DNA of 17,857 nt from Trileptium ribeirensis (taxonomy: Eukaryota; Nematoda; Enoplea; Enoplida; Thoracostomopsidae), in NCBI GenBank assembly GCA_030248225.1, contig JASANE010028622.1:1-17857 (forward strand), written 5' to 3'. How positions within the stretch are numbered: position 1 is the stretch's first letter; every line of letters starts with the position of its first letter. Shown in pieces: positions 9,894-17,857 of this stretch. The position numbers were made by a program, and so were the translations under genes. The notes below the pieces were generated by a model that saw nothing but the letters and a program-made list of their open reading frames with translations, had not been told where the DNA came from and made no database searches.

Positions 9894-12247
9894 TGGTCCT
9901 AGGGGTGTTTAGCCTCACCGTAGATTACACACGAACTAACAGTTGGTTACTACAATATTCCCAAATGTGAGCACCACAGACTATTTATTTTACGAGCTTA
10001 TTCCTGAGGCCTTAACTTGTCACGCTAATAATTCAGGCCGTTCATTTCACACACTATAACAAACTACAGACTCTACACACAATAAAACAAATAAACGGCT
10101 GAACCGTACTCACCTTGATTTCACAGCTTCTGAGGCCGACTGAGGCCCCGATCTAACTGCGCAACCACTTAAATAACTTTTCTAAACCCGATGGAACTCA
10201 AAAGAAACCTAGTTCTCAAATCTCTCTAACCCGATAATTTTTAATATAATCGCTGCCAACCCGGTTGCAAATTCTTAAATTCGCTCTCTAACATAAGTTT
10301 CAATTTTTGCGTTAGAGAACCCCTTCTTATAAAATTCTAAGAATTCCTAACTCATAACAAATTTTGAGATTTTATAGAAAATTCAGCATAAATGCACTTA
10401 CATATCTGCTAATGTAAGTATAACAGTTAAGGCACCCAGGGGCTACACTCAAATCCGATAACTAAGCAAACTATAGCCCAGGCACACAAACTGTAAAAAT
10501 TTTAATTGTTTTACACTTTCTTAAAGTTATAATTTTCAAGAATTAAATAAATTATTATTACCAGAAATGACCGAGGGGATGAGGTCCGTAACTTTATAGC
10601 GAGTGTGCCGATTGTGGCCAAATTTGGTTTGCATAAACTACAGCGGTCCCTTTGACTTTTGGCATCAAAATCTCTATAATCCCAAACCATCCCCCTGCCT
10701 AGTTTAACACGATTACTATAGGTCTTAAAAATTTTATTTTAATGTGATGGGAAAATTGTGATCTCAAAACTATTGCGATTTTCTTGCAATTACACATATT
10801 ACATACGACTCACACAGAATGCACAAACAAACAACGAACAAAACTCATGCGATTTATCCTTCTTAAACCTAAATTTTAATATTGGATGTGTGGATTAGCT
10901 CCTTCCTCTAGGTTCGAAAATCCTTTTTAAATTTTGGGGAGCATTTTTTAAAAATTTCATCAATCTTCTTAGTCAAGCGCGTGGTTTTTTTAACAAGTTA
11001 TCGAATTTTTCCAAGGTTTTTCATATAAAAACAGTTTGAATACAATACCTGGAACCCTGTTTGTGAACACGTAGCGAAATACATAAAACTTATCGTTTTA
11101 GCTTTGAGGTAAAATCTTTTGAAATATATTGCTCCATATTTTGACTATAGACCCGTTCTAAAAATCTCTACTTAAAATGAGTTATGATTCTAGTTTTATT
11201 TAAAGTTTCAAAAAATTCCCTTTTTGATTTTGTTTGGAACATTACCACCTAATGAGATTCCACTGATATGCATATATGGCGCGATACTCAACCACTCAAA
11301 GCTATTTTTAGCTTTTCATAAATCAATCAGTTTATAACTCACCTGGCTTTTGCTTACTCCCATATATCCTTTTTGTTCGAACGCCCTTTCATAGATGTCT
11401 TTGATCATTGCCATATTTAATACGCCAACAGAATATTATTGTGCTCTGGACAGGAGACCATAATCACAATTTTTTGACTCTCTAAAAACCTGGAAACATC
11501 AAACTGAGAAGCAACGCTTCTCTATACACAATGGTTGTTCATTCAATATAAAATTTGATTAAATTTTTTTACCTATCGACTTCCTCAAATTTGTTTTTAA
11601 TCATCACAATTACCAGAAACTGTAAATCGATTTTGTTACTTTAAACAATTTTTTATCCATACACAACAAACTTTAGTAACAGTATATATTAAAGGTGTGA
11701 TCTTTTTTTTAACACGGCGTAACTAATATAAAAACTCAGCACTTTTTGTGCAATCATGATTTTCGCTAAAGCAAGATTTCACTTGTCTCGACTCCAACAA
11801 AAACAATTTTTTGTTACTTACCGCGAAATCATTACAACTTAATAATATTTATAGCCTTTCGCTTACACCGATTCTGAACTTATAAAAGTTTAAATTGCTC
11901 ATTTTCTTCAAGTTAAGTCTACTGATAAGATGCGATTCATTATAACCGACTATATTTTTTCTTGGTTTATGTTGTTCTGCATCTTAAAATATTGATGACT
12001 TATTAGGCCCTTCAGTTGAGCTGACATATTAAACCGAAGAATTTTTTTTGAAACAATGTCCTATTATTTGAAAACTCTAGTATAGTGAGCAATCAAAATA
12101 GCAACAACAATTTTTGCTTAATCCTCAACAATAATTGGTTTAAAATGTTTTTCAGACATCTAGATTTTTTAAAAATTTTCTCAAACGGTCTATTAAGGGA
12201 CCGCAGGCCATAATTAATTTCGAAATAGCACTTTCCCGGAGTTATGA
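9894..12247. mobile_element. 2.35-kb non-coding insertion inside the retrotransposon
   Basis: The retrotransposon protein stops near LLLS (12253) and resumes at RRLHNEVK (9893), with no residues obviously missing, so the DNA between was inserted. CTACG lies at 9889-9893 and again at 12248-12252, which fits a 5-bp target-site duplication. The insert begins TGGTCCTAGGGG and ends CGGAGTTATGA. There is no obvious terminal inverted repeat and no poly(A) end. A 5-bp duplication and the initial TG would suit an LTR or solo LTR, but the other end is GA rather than CA, so the type is open. The first 250 bases are balanced in composition and hold three CTGAGGCC octamers (10004, 10130, 10140). The remainder is very AT-rich, with no open frame worth noting. 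A small hairpin (ACTTACAT/ATGTAAGT) lies at about 10397-10420. Confidence 0.65.
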
Positions 12248-12252
12248 CTACG

Positions 12253-13388
12253 CTTAGCAGTAATTTATCACCAAGATTAAAATGGCGCTGATAATATCGA
12301 TGTGCATTGCGCTGACGCTTGATGCCTGCCCACGGTGCAAACTTTGCCCAAACTGGGCGGTGTTTCTGTCTAGAATCTGAAATAAGCGGACAGAATCGAC
12401 TTATGCTATTTAAAATGATAGTATATAGTTCTGACCAGCTTATCTAGCCTATGTAGCAGTCATAATGATCAAGAAGGACTGAACAATAATCATTAAATAC
12501 CGGCCAGTTTATGCTCCTCCACGCTCTCTTATTTTTGTTCCGCCGGTTGTTGGCATGACCCACCCTGACCAAATCAAACCAAACACTGCAATGATCACTG
12601 AGTCCCAGAGGGCAACCTAACACAACATTTCCAATTAATGATGAATCATTACAGAATACTAGATCAAGTAAGTTTCCAAGACACGTTGGATGTCGAACAA
12701 ATTGAGTAAGGTTATTCTCGAGCACTACATTCATAAATGCATCCGTGGCTGCCGGGCAGGTCAAATTGTGCCAGTTGATCGCAGGATAGTCAAAGTCTCC
12801 GGCTAGCAAAACGGTATCGAAGTTGTTGAGTTTTTCTAAAGTAGACGGAAATCTCAAATCGTCATTAGCAGAGTTACTTGGCGATCTATATGCGAAAACA
12901 AGTAATCGATTTGTGTTGGCAAGTTCACAGATAGAAGCTACAATGTCATCATATATAGCAAAGTCCAAGGTGCGTTCGTGTGATTTTACTGATTCGTGTA
13001 CATAATAATAACACCACCTCAACGAGAGGCTCTATCGCTACGAAAGAATTTATAGTTTTGGAGTGAAATCTCAGCGTTAGTTACACTAGAGTTACACCAA
13101 GATTCCGTGATCATAACGACGCTTGGCTTAAGATCGGCGCATTTCAATCGTGATAAATCTATTTTATTTACAAGTGATTGACAGTTGTACGAAACACAGC
13201 TTATCGGTGCGTTAACAGAGATACTGCTGCAATTAACACTACTATTACTGTTATTATAGTTATTATCATTATTATTGGTGTTTTTATTATCATTTACTAT
13301 TTTTATTATTATTATTGTTACATTTATTAAGTGAACGTGTAATACCGGGACGCAGCTGCATGGCGCAACTTCCTAACACCATGCCCAT
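12253..13388 (-). pseudogene. Retrotransposon ORF2, N-terminal half: AP-like endonuclease domain
   Basis: Translation starts at an ATG at 13388 (a second in-frame ATG is at 13382), with a TGA upstream in the same frame. An Asn-rich leader of about 55 residues leads into the endonuclease. Family landmarks are YNCQSL with the conserved Asn (about 13190), ITESW with the catalytic Glu (about 13100), RSDR followed by a Gly-Gly-Val stretch (about 13025), GDFDYP (12800-12783, usually GDFN, so the Asn is replaced by Asp), LDLVF, and SDH with the catalytic His (12599-12591). Lesions are a TGA at 13292-13290 bypassed by a one-base frame change, a TGA at 13021-13019, a frameshift close to 13005, and a TAG at 12446-12444. 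After the TAG the frame continues through a basic linker ending near LLLS at 12253, where the insertion begins. The domain would nick chromosomal DNA at new insertion sites; here it cannot be made intact. Confidence 0.85.
13236..13343 (-). repeat. AAT/AAC-rich tract coding for Asn-rich leader
   Basis: On the plus strand this is a run of TTATTATTATT-type triplets with interruptions. Read on the minus strand in the endonuclease frame it gives about 20 Asn residues with a few Lys, Asp and Ser, immediately before the endonuclease. A one-base frame change falls inside the run at about 13290, which is consistent with slippage in a triplet repeat. Whether the tract belongs to the family or arose only in this copy by expansion cannot be told from one sequence. 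Confidence 0.7.
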
Positions 13389-13477
13389 ACGACCCCAGCT
13401 ATCATAACCTCAAGGGAGGACCATTAAATTTGTAAGTTGGCCACTTTTCTTGGTCAGACCCAAGAAGCTATGGAGCT

Positions 13478-13498
13478 TAGCACGCCGCAGGCGTGCTA
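13478..13498. repeat. Perfect hairpin, 9-bp arms, 3-base loop
   Basis: TAGCACGCC, a GCA loop, then GGCGTGCTA. A second perfect hairpin lies just before it at about 13447-13466, with TTCTTGG and CCAAGAA around a 6-base spacer. Together they sit about 60-110 bases upstream of the retrotransposon ATG on its coding strand. A structural role in a 5' UTR is possible, but only speculation. Confidence 0.6.
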
Positions 13499-14115
13499 TG
13501 TCAATATTGGCGGCGGTCGACTCGTGTCAGGGGTATTTTCGTCAGCAAGCCGTGGCACGAAGGGTCAGCCCGTCCATTTGGACGTACTTATTACGCTAAG
13601 AGATCAACAACACGGGACACGTCAAGTGATTTTCAAGAGTTTATTTACCGTTTGATACAGCATCAGTCAACAATAGAAAACTGGCGCAACACATGAGCCA
13701 ATACAATTTAAAATAGTAACCTCCTGACAATTCGAACCTTCGTTCCCTCGTCTACTGATAAGCGGGGAAGGGGCAGCGCGAGCGACGGCGTTCCCGGCGA
13801 TGCCAGAGCGAAATCTATACCCGAGACGCTTACTATCAGGTATAACCCATTCTGCTGGAGTTCAGGTCATGTGTTTTGGCGTGCTTCGAAATTCGCTCTC
13901 AATAACGTGCGGCGTTATACGCATTTGGGGGGTGGTTGTGCGGGGAAGCTGAAAAATTCGTTTTAGAGCCGCACAAGTGCAAACGATACGCACGGTGCGC
14001 TAACGCTATCACTGAGGGGAGGGCTTGTGCGAATTGACTCAATAGGCAAGGGGCACGAATGAGGATACGAATTCATGTATGGTTTACAGTACAAGTGAAA
14101 GCGTACTATTAGCGA

Positions 14116-14154
14116 AATTGTACTATAGCTGATCAAATCAGCTATAGTACAATT
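14116..14154. repeat. Perfect hairpin, 17-bp arms, 5-base loop
   Basis: AATTGTACTATAGCTGA at 14116-14132, TCAAA as the loop, then the exact reverse complement at 14138-14154. The arms have no mismatch, while nearly every other inverted repeat in the window is degraded, so it is either young or maintained. Pairing does not continue beyond the arms. It is not followed by a T-run and is not beside a recognised gene. It could be a small foldback insertion, the end of an element, or the stem of a non-coding RNA. Confidence 0.8.
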
Positions 14155-14933
14155 CATTACAAGGTTATGAGCAAGCGATCAACTATAATACAAACGTGCG
14201 GATGATACTGATAATCGTCCTACAAGCGAGGCATTGACGTAGCCGGCCGGTGTATAGCAACTCCGGTCCTAGCCCTATGGATTTGACCTAACATCCCTAT
14301 CGAGCATTTCACGATATTTCGCCATTTGGGCGGGTTTTGTGCCAATGGTAGATAACTCTAATCTTAACACATTCCGTGATCCAAGTTGGAGCTGGATTTG
14401 CCTCTAGTCCTCGATATTCCTTGATAATTGGTTTAGGTCGTTGGGGTTGATTTTGGTGGTGGTGTAGCGGTTGAACTACATTATACTTACGGGGGAGCGG
14501 TTTTGATCACTCTGAAGGGTCGCCCCTAGTTACTTTTCAACTGCCTAAATAGACGCATACACGGCAATTGCCGTCTTAGACACCTACTAGGCGACCAATG
14601 TCTCTGTTCTGACAGTTTGGGAGCGGATCGTCGTTCCTACTCTATTATCTTGGCTGGGTTCGCACTCTGGCGTGCGTTTGGTGTCAAAGTGTAGGTTACG
14701 GGGCGCTCTAGCAGTCAGCTCCTTACTTCAATAATTTCCGTAGTATCGTAGGCGGGACTGGTTAGACCAGCCGATTCGTTGGCCGAAGAGACACGGGACC
14801 GTTTACTCTCGGACGCGTCGGCGTCCCTTTTGGGTTGGTGTTTCCGTGTCGGTTTCTTTCTCTTTGCTTTGCCCCCTTTTTGTCGTTCGGTTTTTGTCTT
14901 TTCTCTCTTTCTAACTAATCCTAAAGCCTTACT

Positions 14934-14962
14934 ACACTGCACATACTATATTTGTGCAGTGT
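14934..14962. repeat. Hairpin with 10-bp arms
   Basis: ACACTGCACA at 14934-14943 and TGTGCAGTGT at 14953-14962 are perfect reverse complements around a 9-base AT-rich spacer. It lies directly after the pyrimidine-rich tract and about 60 bases before the tRNA-like segment. No function can be assigned. Confidence 0.6.
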
Positions 14963-15022
14963 CTCGTCTGCACCATCGAAATTGTGCCGCCGAGTTACCA
15001 CTGAAATTTTAGCTAGTTTCAT

Positions 15023-15103
15023 CGGAACTCAATGGCCGAGTGGTTAATACTGAACTTTCTGCAACGGGCATAAACTCCCCGTGCTGGATCGAATCTCAGA
15101 ACT
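15023..15103 (+). ncRNA. tRNA-like segment (Ser/Leu type), probable tRNA pseudogene or SINE head
   Basis: TGGCCGAGTGGTTAA at 15033-15047 is a very good match to the pol III A box and D arm of tRNA-Ser or tRNA-Leu. GGATCGAATCTC at about 15086-15097 resembles the B box (GGTTCGAATCC). The spacing and the GGGCATAAACTCCCC segment between them would suit the extra arm of a class II tRNA. The acceptor and T stems do not pair properly, so this is not a working tRNA. It may be a decayed gene copy or the 5' head of a SINE; an A-rich patch (AAAAATAAAAAAG) follows at about 15107-15119. Confidence 0.5.
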
Positions 15104-15119
15104 GGCAAAAATAAAAAAG

Positions 15120-15544
15120 CAAATGCCAAAACTGTGAAAAATGAATCGGGGTATTACATAGTACATGGCCTAACGGGCAACCAGATAAAAATAAAAGAAC
15201 GGCTAAACTCAGCGATCAAGTCGCTCTAGAAAGAAAACGGGGTTTTGTACTAGCTCGGTTTGGGGTCAAAACGATTCTCCAGGGGACGCGGTTTTTTTCT
15301 TTATTATCATGAGGGTATAGTGATTTTATTTTAAACATGGGGCACCGTACCGTGTTTGCGAGGAGACAACCGCAGCTGGGTGTGGCATCATGCTATGCCG
15401 TCAGTTTTTTTAGTAGAGAATAATGTCCTAGGCGCTACTACCAAGCTTAATCATGTAAACGTTGCATAATGAACTTTAGTAAACTTAATGGTCTGATCAA
15501 GATGGTTTCAAAGTGAACATTATAAAGCAGTATCTTTCACGAGC
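15120..15544. other. No gene recognised
   Basis: No open frame of note. The stretch just downstream of the tRNA-like segment could be the body of a SINE, but no second copy is present in the window to define its limits. A T-run lies at about 15292-15304 and an AT-rich patch follows. Nothing else was recognised. Confidence 0.4.
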
Positions 15545-15606
15545 TCATAGCAAGTGGTGTCATAGCGGGCTGTCGAGGACTCGGGCGGTCGTGGGCTGAA
15601 CTTCAC
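15545..15606 (+). ncRNA. Weak tRNA-like segment, possible second SINE head
   Basis: TAGCAAGTGG at 15548-15557 resembles a pol III A box lacking one base, and GGGCTGAACTTC at 15593-15604 resembles a B box. GTGGG and TTCAC around a 6-base loop can form a T arm with three Watson-Crick and two GU pairs. The spacing between the boxes, about 45 bases, is at the upper end for a tRNA. The acceptor stem was not found. This could be chance. Confidence 0.3.
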
Positions 15607-17540
15607 ACAAAGCACTGATGATTTTTATGTGAAAATCAAGTAATATACCGGCATTATCCTAGCTCGAAATAATTTGGTCAAAATTGGTACGCGGCAATCA
15701 TTCTTACTGGAAAGCAAACACCTTAAGCTCGTATTAATATACCTAGAATTTGTTTAGTCTTTTAGATTTTCTCAAATTTTCTTAGCTCAAACTGATAAAC
15801 AAAATTTTGGGGCTTCCTAAAGCCCGACAGAGGCTAGTCCTCCGTCCCTAACTGGGAAGTCAGTCCGAGCTCAAGCAGCGGCATGAGCAGCGAACGATCA
15901 ACTAAACTGTAAATTTGTAAACTGTAAACGCAAATAGTGAAACTAGTCCCTAGTGTTTGTTGGAAAATTTCACCGTGGTCATCTCAGGAAAATTCGCTGA
16001 ACCTAACTCGAGAGCGACATGCCATGTAAAACCATGGACGAGAGGCGTCCGTCTTGATTTGTCATACCTACGACCACGGGGAATCAGAAGGACTTCGACT
16101 TTGATGTTCACAACTCAATACCCCGTGCATTCGCTCAAAGTGCCAAAACAGAACTCGACTAGAGGAGGTTTGTCAAATAACATGCAAAAGCATGACAAAT
16201 TGACGTGAAAAACAAGGCGTCCTTTGACGGGCGTCTAGTCAAGCTACCGAGAGTAAAATCGAGCTACAGCTAATTGAATTTCGATGGTCTGTTACATTTA
16301 GATCTGGGGAAAATAAACCCCCATGCGCTCGGTTCACCTCGTGACTTACAGTATTTTGTCCGGGACAGCAATCGCTAGTCCCTTCCGCGAGACGGAATAT
16401 GTCTACGCTGGTCCTCCATCAATCGAATTCCATTGCAAACGCAAACCAGCAAAAGAAAGCACGGGAAAGCAAAAATCGTTGCGAAATCACACTACAAAAT
16501 TCTAGCGTCGGAGCCGGTCAGTAGAGTCGACCGAACTATGAGCTGCCGAAGTCGAACTGATTCAAAGTGTCGACGCGGTAGTCGTTGCCTCAAAATTTTC
16601 GCTTGTATTTTAGGATGGCGATTTTGTCGCCATCCAATCGCCGATGATTTCTTGACGCCCACTTTTTCAAGTTCAAACCCGGGCGCCCAATTGAAAAATT
16701 CCCCAAATTTTATTTTGACAGGTATCGTAAACCCTGGGTCCCCTTTAGAGAGAGGCGGCTTCAATAGAAATCGCCGACATCAAATTTGAACCCTCCGAAT
16801 ATTCGGAGGTCAAACATCTGCAGATTTAATCGAATTCTCTTACAATTTTGAACCCATTCCCATCTGTATTTCAAAATGCCTGTCAATCAGCTTTAAAATT
16901 CCTTACTCAAAAACCCATCAGTCAAATCTCTAAACCCCTTACCTAACTTAAATTATCCGTTATTCCCAACTGTCCCACGAAAATGGTTGGATCACCCGTC
17001 AACTTCGGAATTTTAAAATCAACTTTTTATCCATAGATTTGCTTGGAATAAGCTGAGAATCTGTCCTTCGGGTCAGTCCTGTCTTCATGTCCTCATTCAT
17101 CAAATTTCGTTGGACGTCGGTTTAAGGCTAAATTTCTATTGTTCGACGAGTTAGCAGTCCCATCTATCACCTACGTAAGCCTCCTAAGAGTCCATCTTCG
17201 GGCTGAATCTTGCTATCAAATCCATAGGCCAACGTTCAGAGATTTCACGCTTATATGTGCGCTTATACGATAAAGCCAAACATTCCTGTCTAACATTCCT
17301 GTCTCAGATGTCGGGATATGGTGTCGCAAAACATCCCTAAAGGGGGTAACCGATGTCGGGGCAGCACATTCTCCTGTACCCATAACCATCAAGAGGGTCC
17401 TAGTCGGTGGCCTCAGAAACCCACGGGAGGGCCCTAAACATACCCCCGTCCTGCCTAATCGTTAGCGTCCAATCCGTCCGTAAAACTTACAAATTTAGTG
17501 AAACTTTGTATGTCTTGTCCTCGTCCGTCCGGTTTTTTGT
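15607..17540. other. No recognised gene; two further perfect hairpins
   Basis: Open frames at 15957-16208 (plus, 83 codons), 16433-16789 (plus, 118 codons) and 16492-16764 (minus, 90 codons) are the longest. The last two overlap on opposite strands and none shows a known motif, so none is called as a gene. A hairpin at 16613-16635 has arms GGATGGCGA and TCGCCATCC around a 5-base loop. An 18-base perfect palindrome, CCTCCGAATATTCGGAGG, lies at 16792-16809, with TTTGA/TCAAA continuing the symmetry outside it (16785-16814). A smaller hairpin, CATGC-AAAA-GCATG, lies at 16181-16194. From about 16850 to 17400 the sequence is plain. Confidence 0.45.
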
Positions 17541-17650
17541 CTTGTCCTTATATATAAACATATATACTCAAATCCTATATATATGTATATATATATAAAT
17601 ACACACGAATACTCATGAGCACATAAACACACACTACACACGAGACACAC
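17541..17650. repeat. TA-rich and CA-rich simple sequence
   Basis: Runs of TATATA with interruptions cover about 17549-17600. A CA-rich stretch (ACACACGA, AACACACACTACACACGAG) continues to about 17650. This looks like an imperfect compound microsatellite. Confidence 0.75.
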
Positions 17651-17698
17651 GGGCGACCTGGAGCGACAGAAAGGTCCCTCAAGTTAGCATCAGAAACA

Positions 17699-17826
17699 CA
17701 CCAAACAACAACAACTACAACAACAATAGCAACAACACCAACAACGACAAATACAACACAGCCACAGCGACAGCAACGACAACCGACCTAAGAAGTCGGC
17801 TAAAGAGAGAAAGAAAAAGAAAAAGT
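17699..17826. repeat. CAA-rich low-complexity tract followed by GA-rich run
   Basis: ACAACAACAAC-type triplets run to about 17783 and a GAGAGAAAGAAAAAGAAA run follows at about 17804-17823. On the plus strand one frame stays open from about 17601 to a TAA near 17840 and would read as Asn- and Thr-rich peptide ending in a basic stretch. It has no ATG and no known domain, so the composition alone explains it. A coding exon or the start of another element beyond the window edge cannot be excluded. Confidence 0.65.
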
Positions 17827-17857
17827 GTAGGTAGCAATACGTAACTGGAACGAAAAA

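Larger units (their letters stand above)
7762..13388 (-). mobile_element. CR1/jockey-like non-LTR retrotransposon, degenerate and split by an insertion
   Basis: On the minus strand the order is a short Asn-rich leader, an AP-like endonuclease (about 13200-12560), a linker, a reverse transcriptase (about 9700-8640), the C-terminal region typical of the CR1/jockey group, and an AT-rich 3' tail. This is the ORF2 layout of such elements, which nick the target with the endonuclease and copy their RNA at the nick. The copy is dead: frameshifts and stops occur in both halves. About 2.35 kb of unrelated DNA (9894-12247) separates the halves. No ORF1 protein was recognised upstream, so the 5' end is either truncated or not identifiable. 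The 3' boundary is inferred from similarity to the short copy at 4488-4682. Clade assignment rests on motif patterns recalled from the family and needs a phylogeny. Confidence 0.85.
13389..15022. other. No recognised gene; several hairpins and a pyrimidine-rich tract
   Basis: This stretch lies 5' of the retrotransposon frame on its coding strand, so its first part could be 5' UTR or ORF1 remnant, but no zinc-knuckle or other ORF1 motif was found. It is less AT-rich than the left half of the window. Short frames at 13437-13655 and 13493-13696 (plus) show nothing known. At 14838-14910 a pyrimidine-rich run (TTTCTTTCTCTTTG and similar) makes the minus strand read as a Lys/Arg-rich peptide in the 14715-14942 frame. 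That looks compositional rather than functional. Hairpins are listed separately. Confidence 0.45.

Noticed and set aside
9894..12247. Helitron or Transib origin for the insert
   Set aside because: Helitrons insert between A and T without a target duplication and end in CTRR after a hairpin, and Transib ends carry terminal inverted repeats; neither pattern is present at these boundaries.
12823..13005. 60-codon plus-strand frame across the endonuclease
   Set aside because: It is the antisense shadow of the endonuclease domain, whose motifs are all on the minus strand.
14715..14942. Lys/Arg-rich minus-strand peptide resembling a nuclear localisation region
   Set aside because: It is produced by a pyrimidine-rich tract on the plus strand; low-complexity composition explains it.
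16433..16789. 118-codon plus-strand frame overlapping a 90-codon minus-strand frame
   Set aside because: Opposite-strand frames overlap in a moderately GC-rich stretch, neither has a recognised motif, and a hairpin and a palindrome lie in and beside them.
17601..17840. Asn/Thr-rich open frame at the right edge
   Set aside because: It is a CAA-repeat translation without an ATG or a known domain; listed as low-complexity sequence instead.
1..17857. CRISPR array, prokaryotic operon or prophage
   Set aside because: There are no regularly spaced short repeats with unique spacers, no closely packed long genes and no ribosome-binding pattern. The tandem units of 172 and 232 bp are not CRISPR-like, and the recognised gene family is eukaryotic.

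Overview
The window looks like repeat-rich, gene-poor nuclear DNA from an animal, probably an invertebrate. The only protein family recognised is a non-LTR retrotransposon of the CR1/jockey kind, with an AP-type endonuclease followed by a reverse transcriptase. The rest is AT-rich non-coding DNA, inverted-repeat elements, tRNA-like fragments and simple repeats. No bacterial gene, operon or rRNA was seen, and no intact host gene could be supported. A flatworm or another lophotrochozoan with a large genome is possible, but the sequence does not fix the taxon.

Layout. 13-356: two tandem copies of a 172-bp unit. 1499-3388: a decayed inverted-repeat (foldback or long-TIR) element. Its left arm is swollen by a 232-bp tandem duplication (1671-2127) and by a second, smaller palindromic element (2133-2439). 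A relative of half of that smaller element lies just outside at 3430-3530. 3531-6582: mostly AT-rich DNA without recognisable genes, except for a short copy (4488-4682) of the retrotransposon's 3' tail. 6583-7542: an unrecognised frame on the plus strand with no TAA or TAG over 320 codons and six in-frame TGAs, perhaps a decayed coding region.

7762-13388, minus strand: the CR1/jockey-like retrotransposon copy, read from an ATG at 13388 to a 3' tail near 7762. It is a pseudogene with stops and frameshifts throughout. Between the endonuclease half (12253-13388) and the reverse transcriptase half (7974-9893) sits about 2.35 kb of AT-rich non-coding DNA (9894-12247). The same five bases, CTACG, lie on both sides, exactly where the retrotransposon protein breaks off and resumes. 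This is best read as a later insertion with a target-site duplication.

13389-17857: no recognised gene. It holds several perfect hairpins (the best has 17-bp arms at 14116-14154), two tRNA-like pieces that may be SINE heads (15023-15103 and 15545-15606), a pyrimidine-rich tract, and simple repeats at the far right (TA, CA, CAA and GA-rich).

Nothing here suggests genes working together. The story is layered transposition and decay: a retrotransposon interrupted by another insert, its short 3' copy elsewhere, and an inverted-repeat element hosting a smaller one. All alignments were made by eye, so boundaries may be off by several bases and similarities are approximate.
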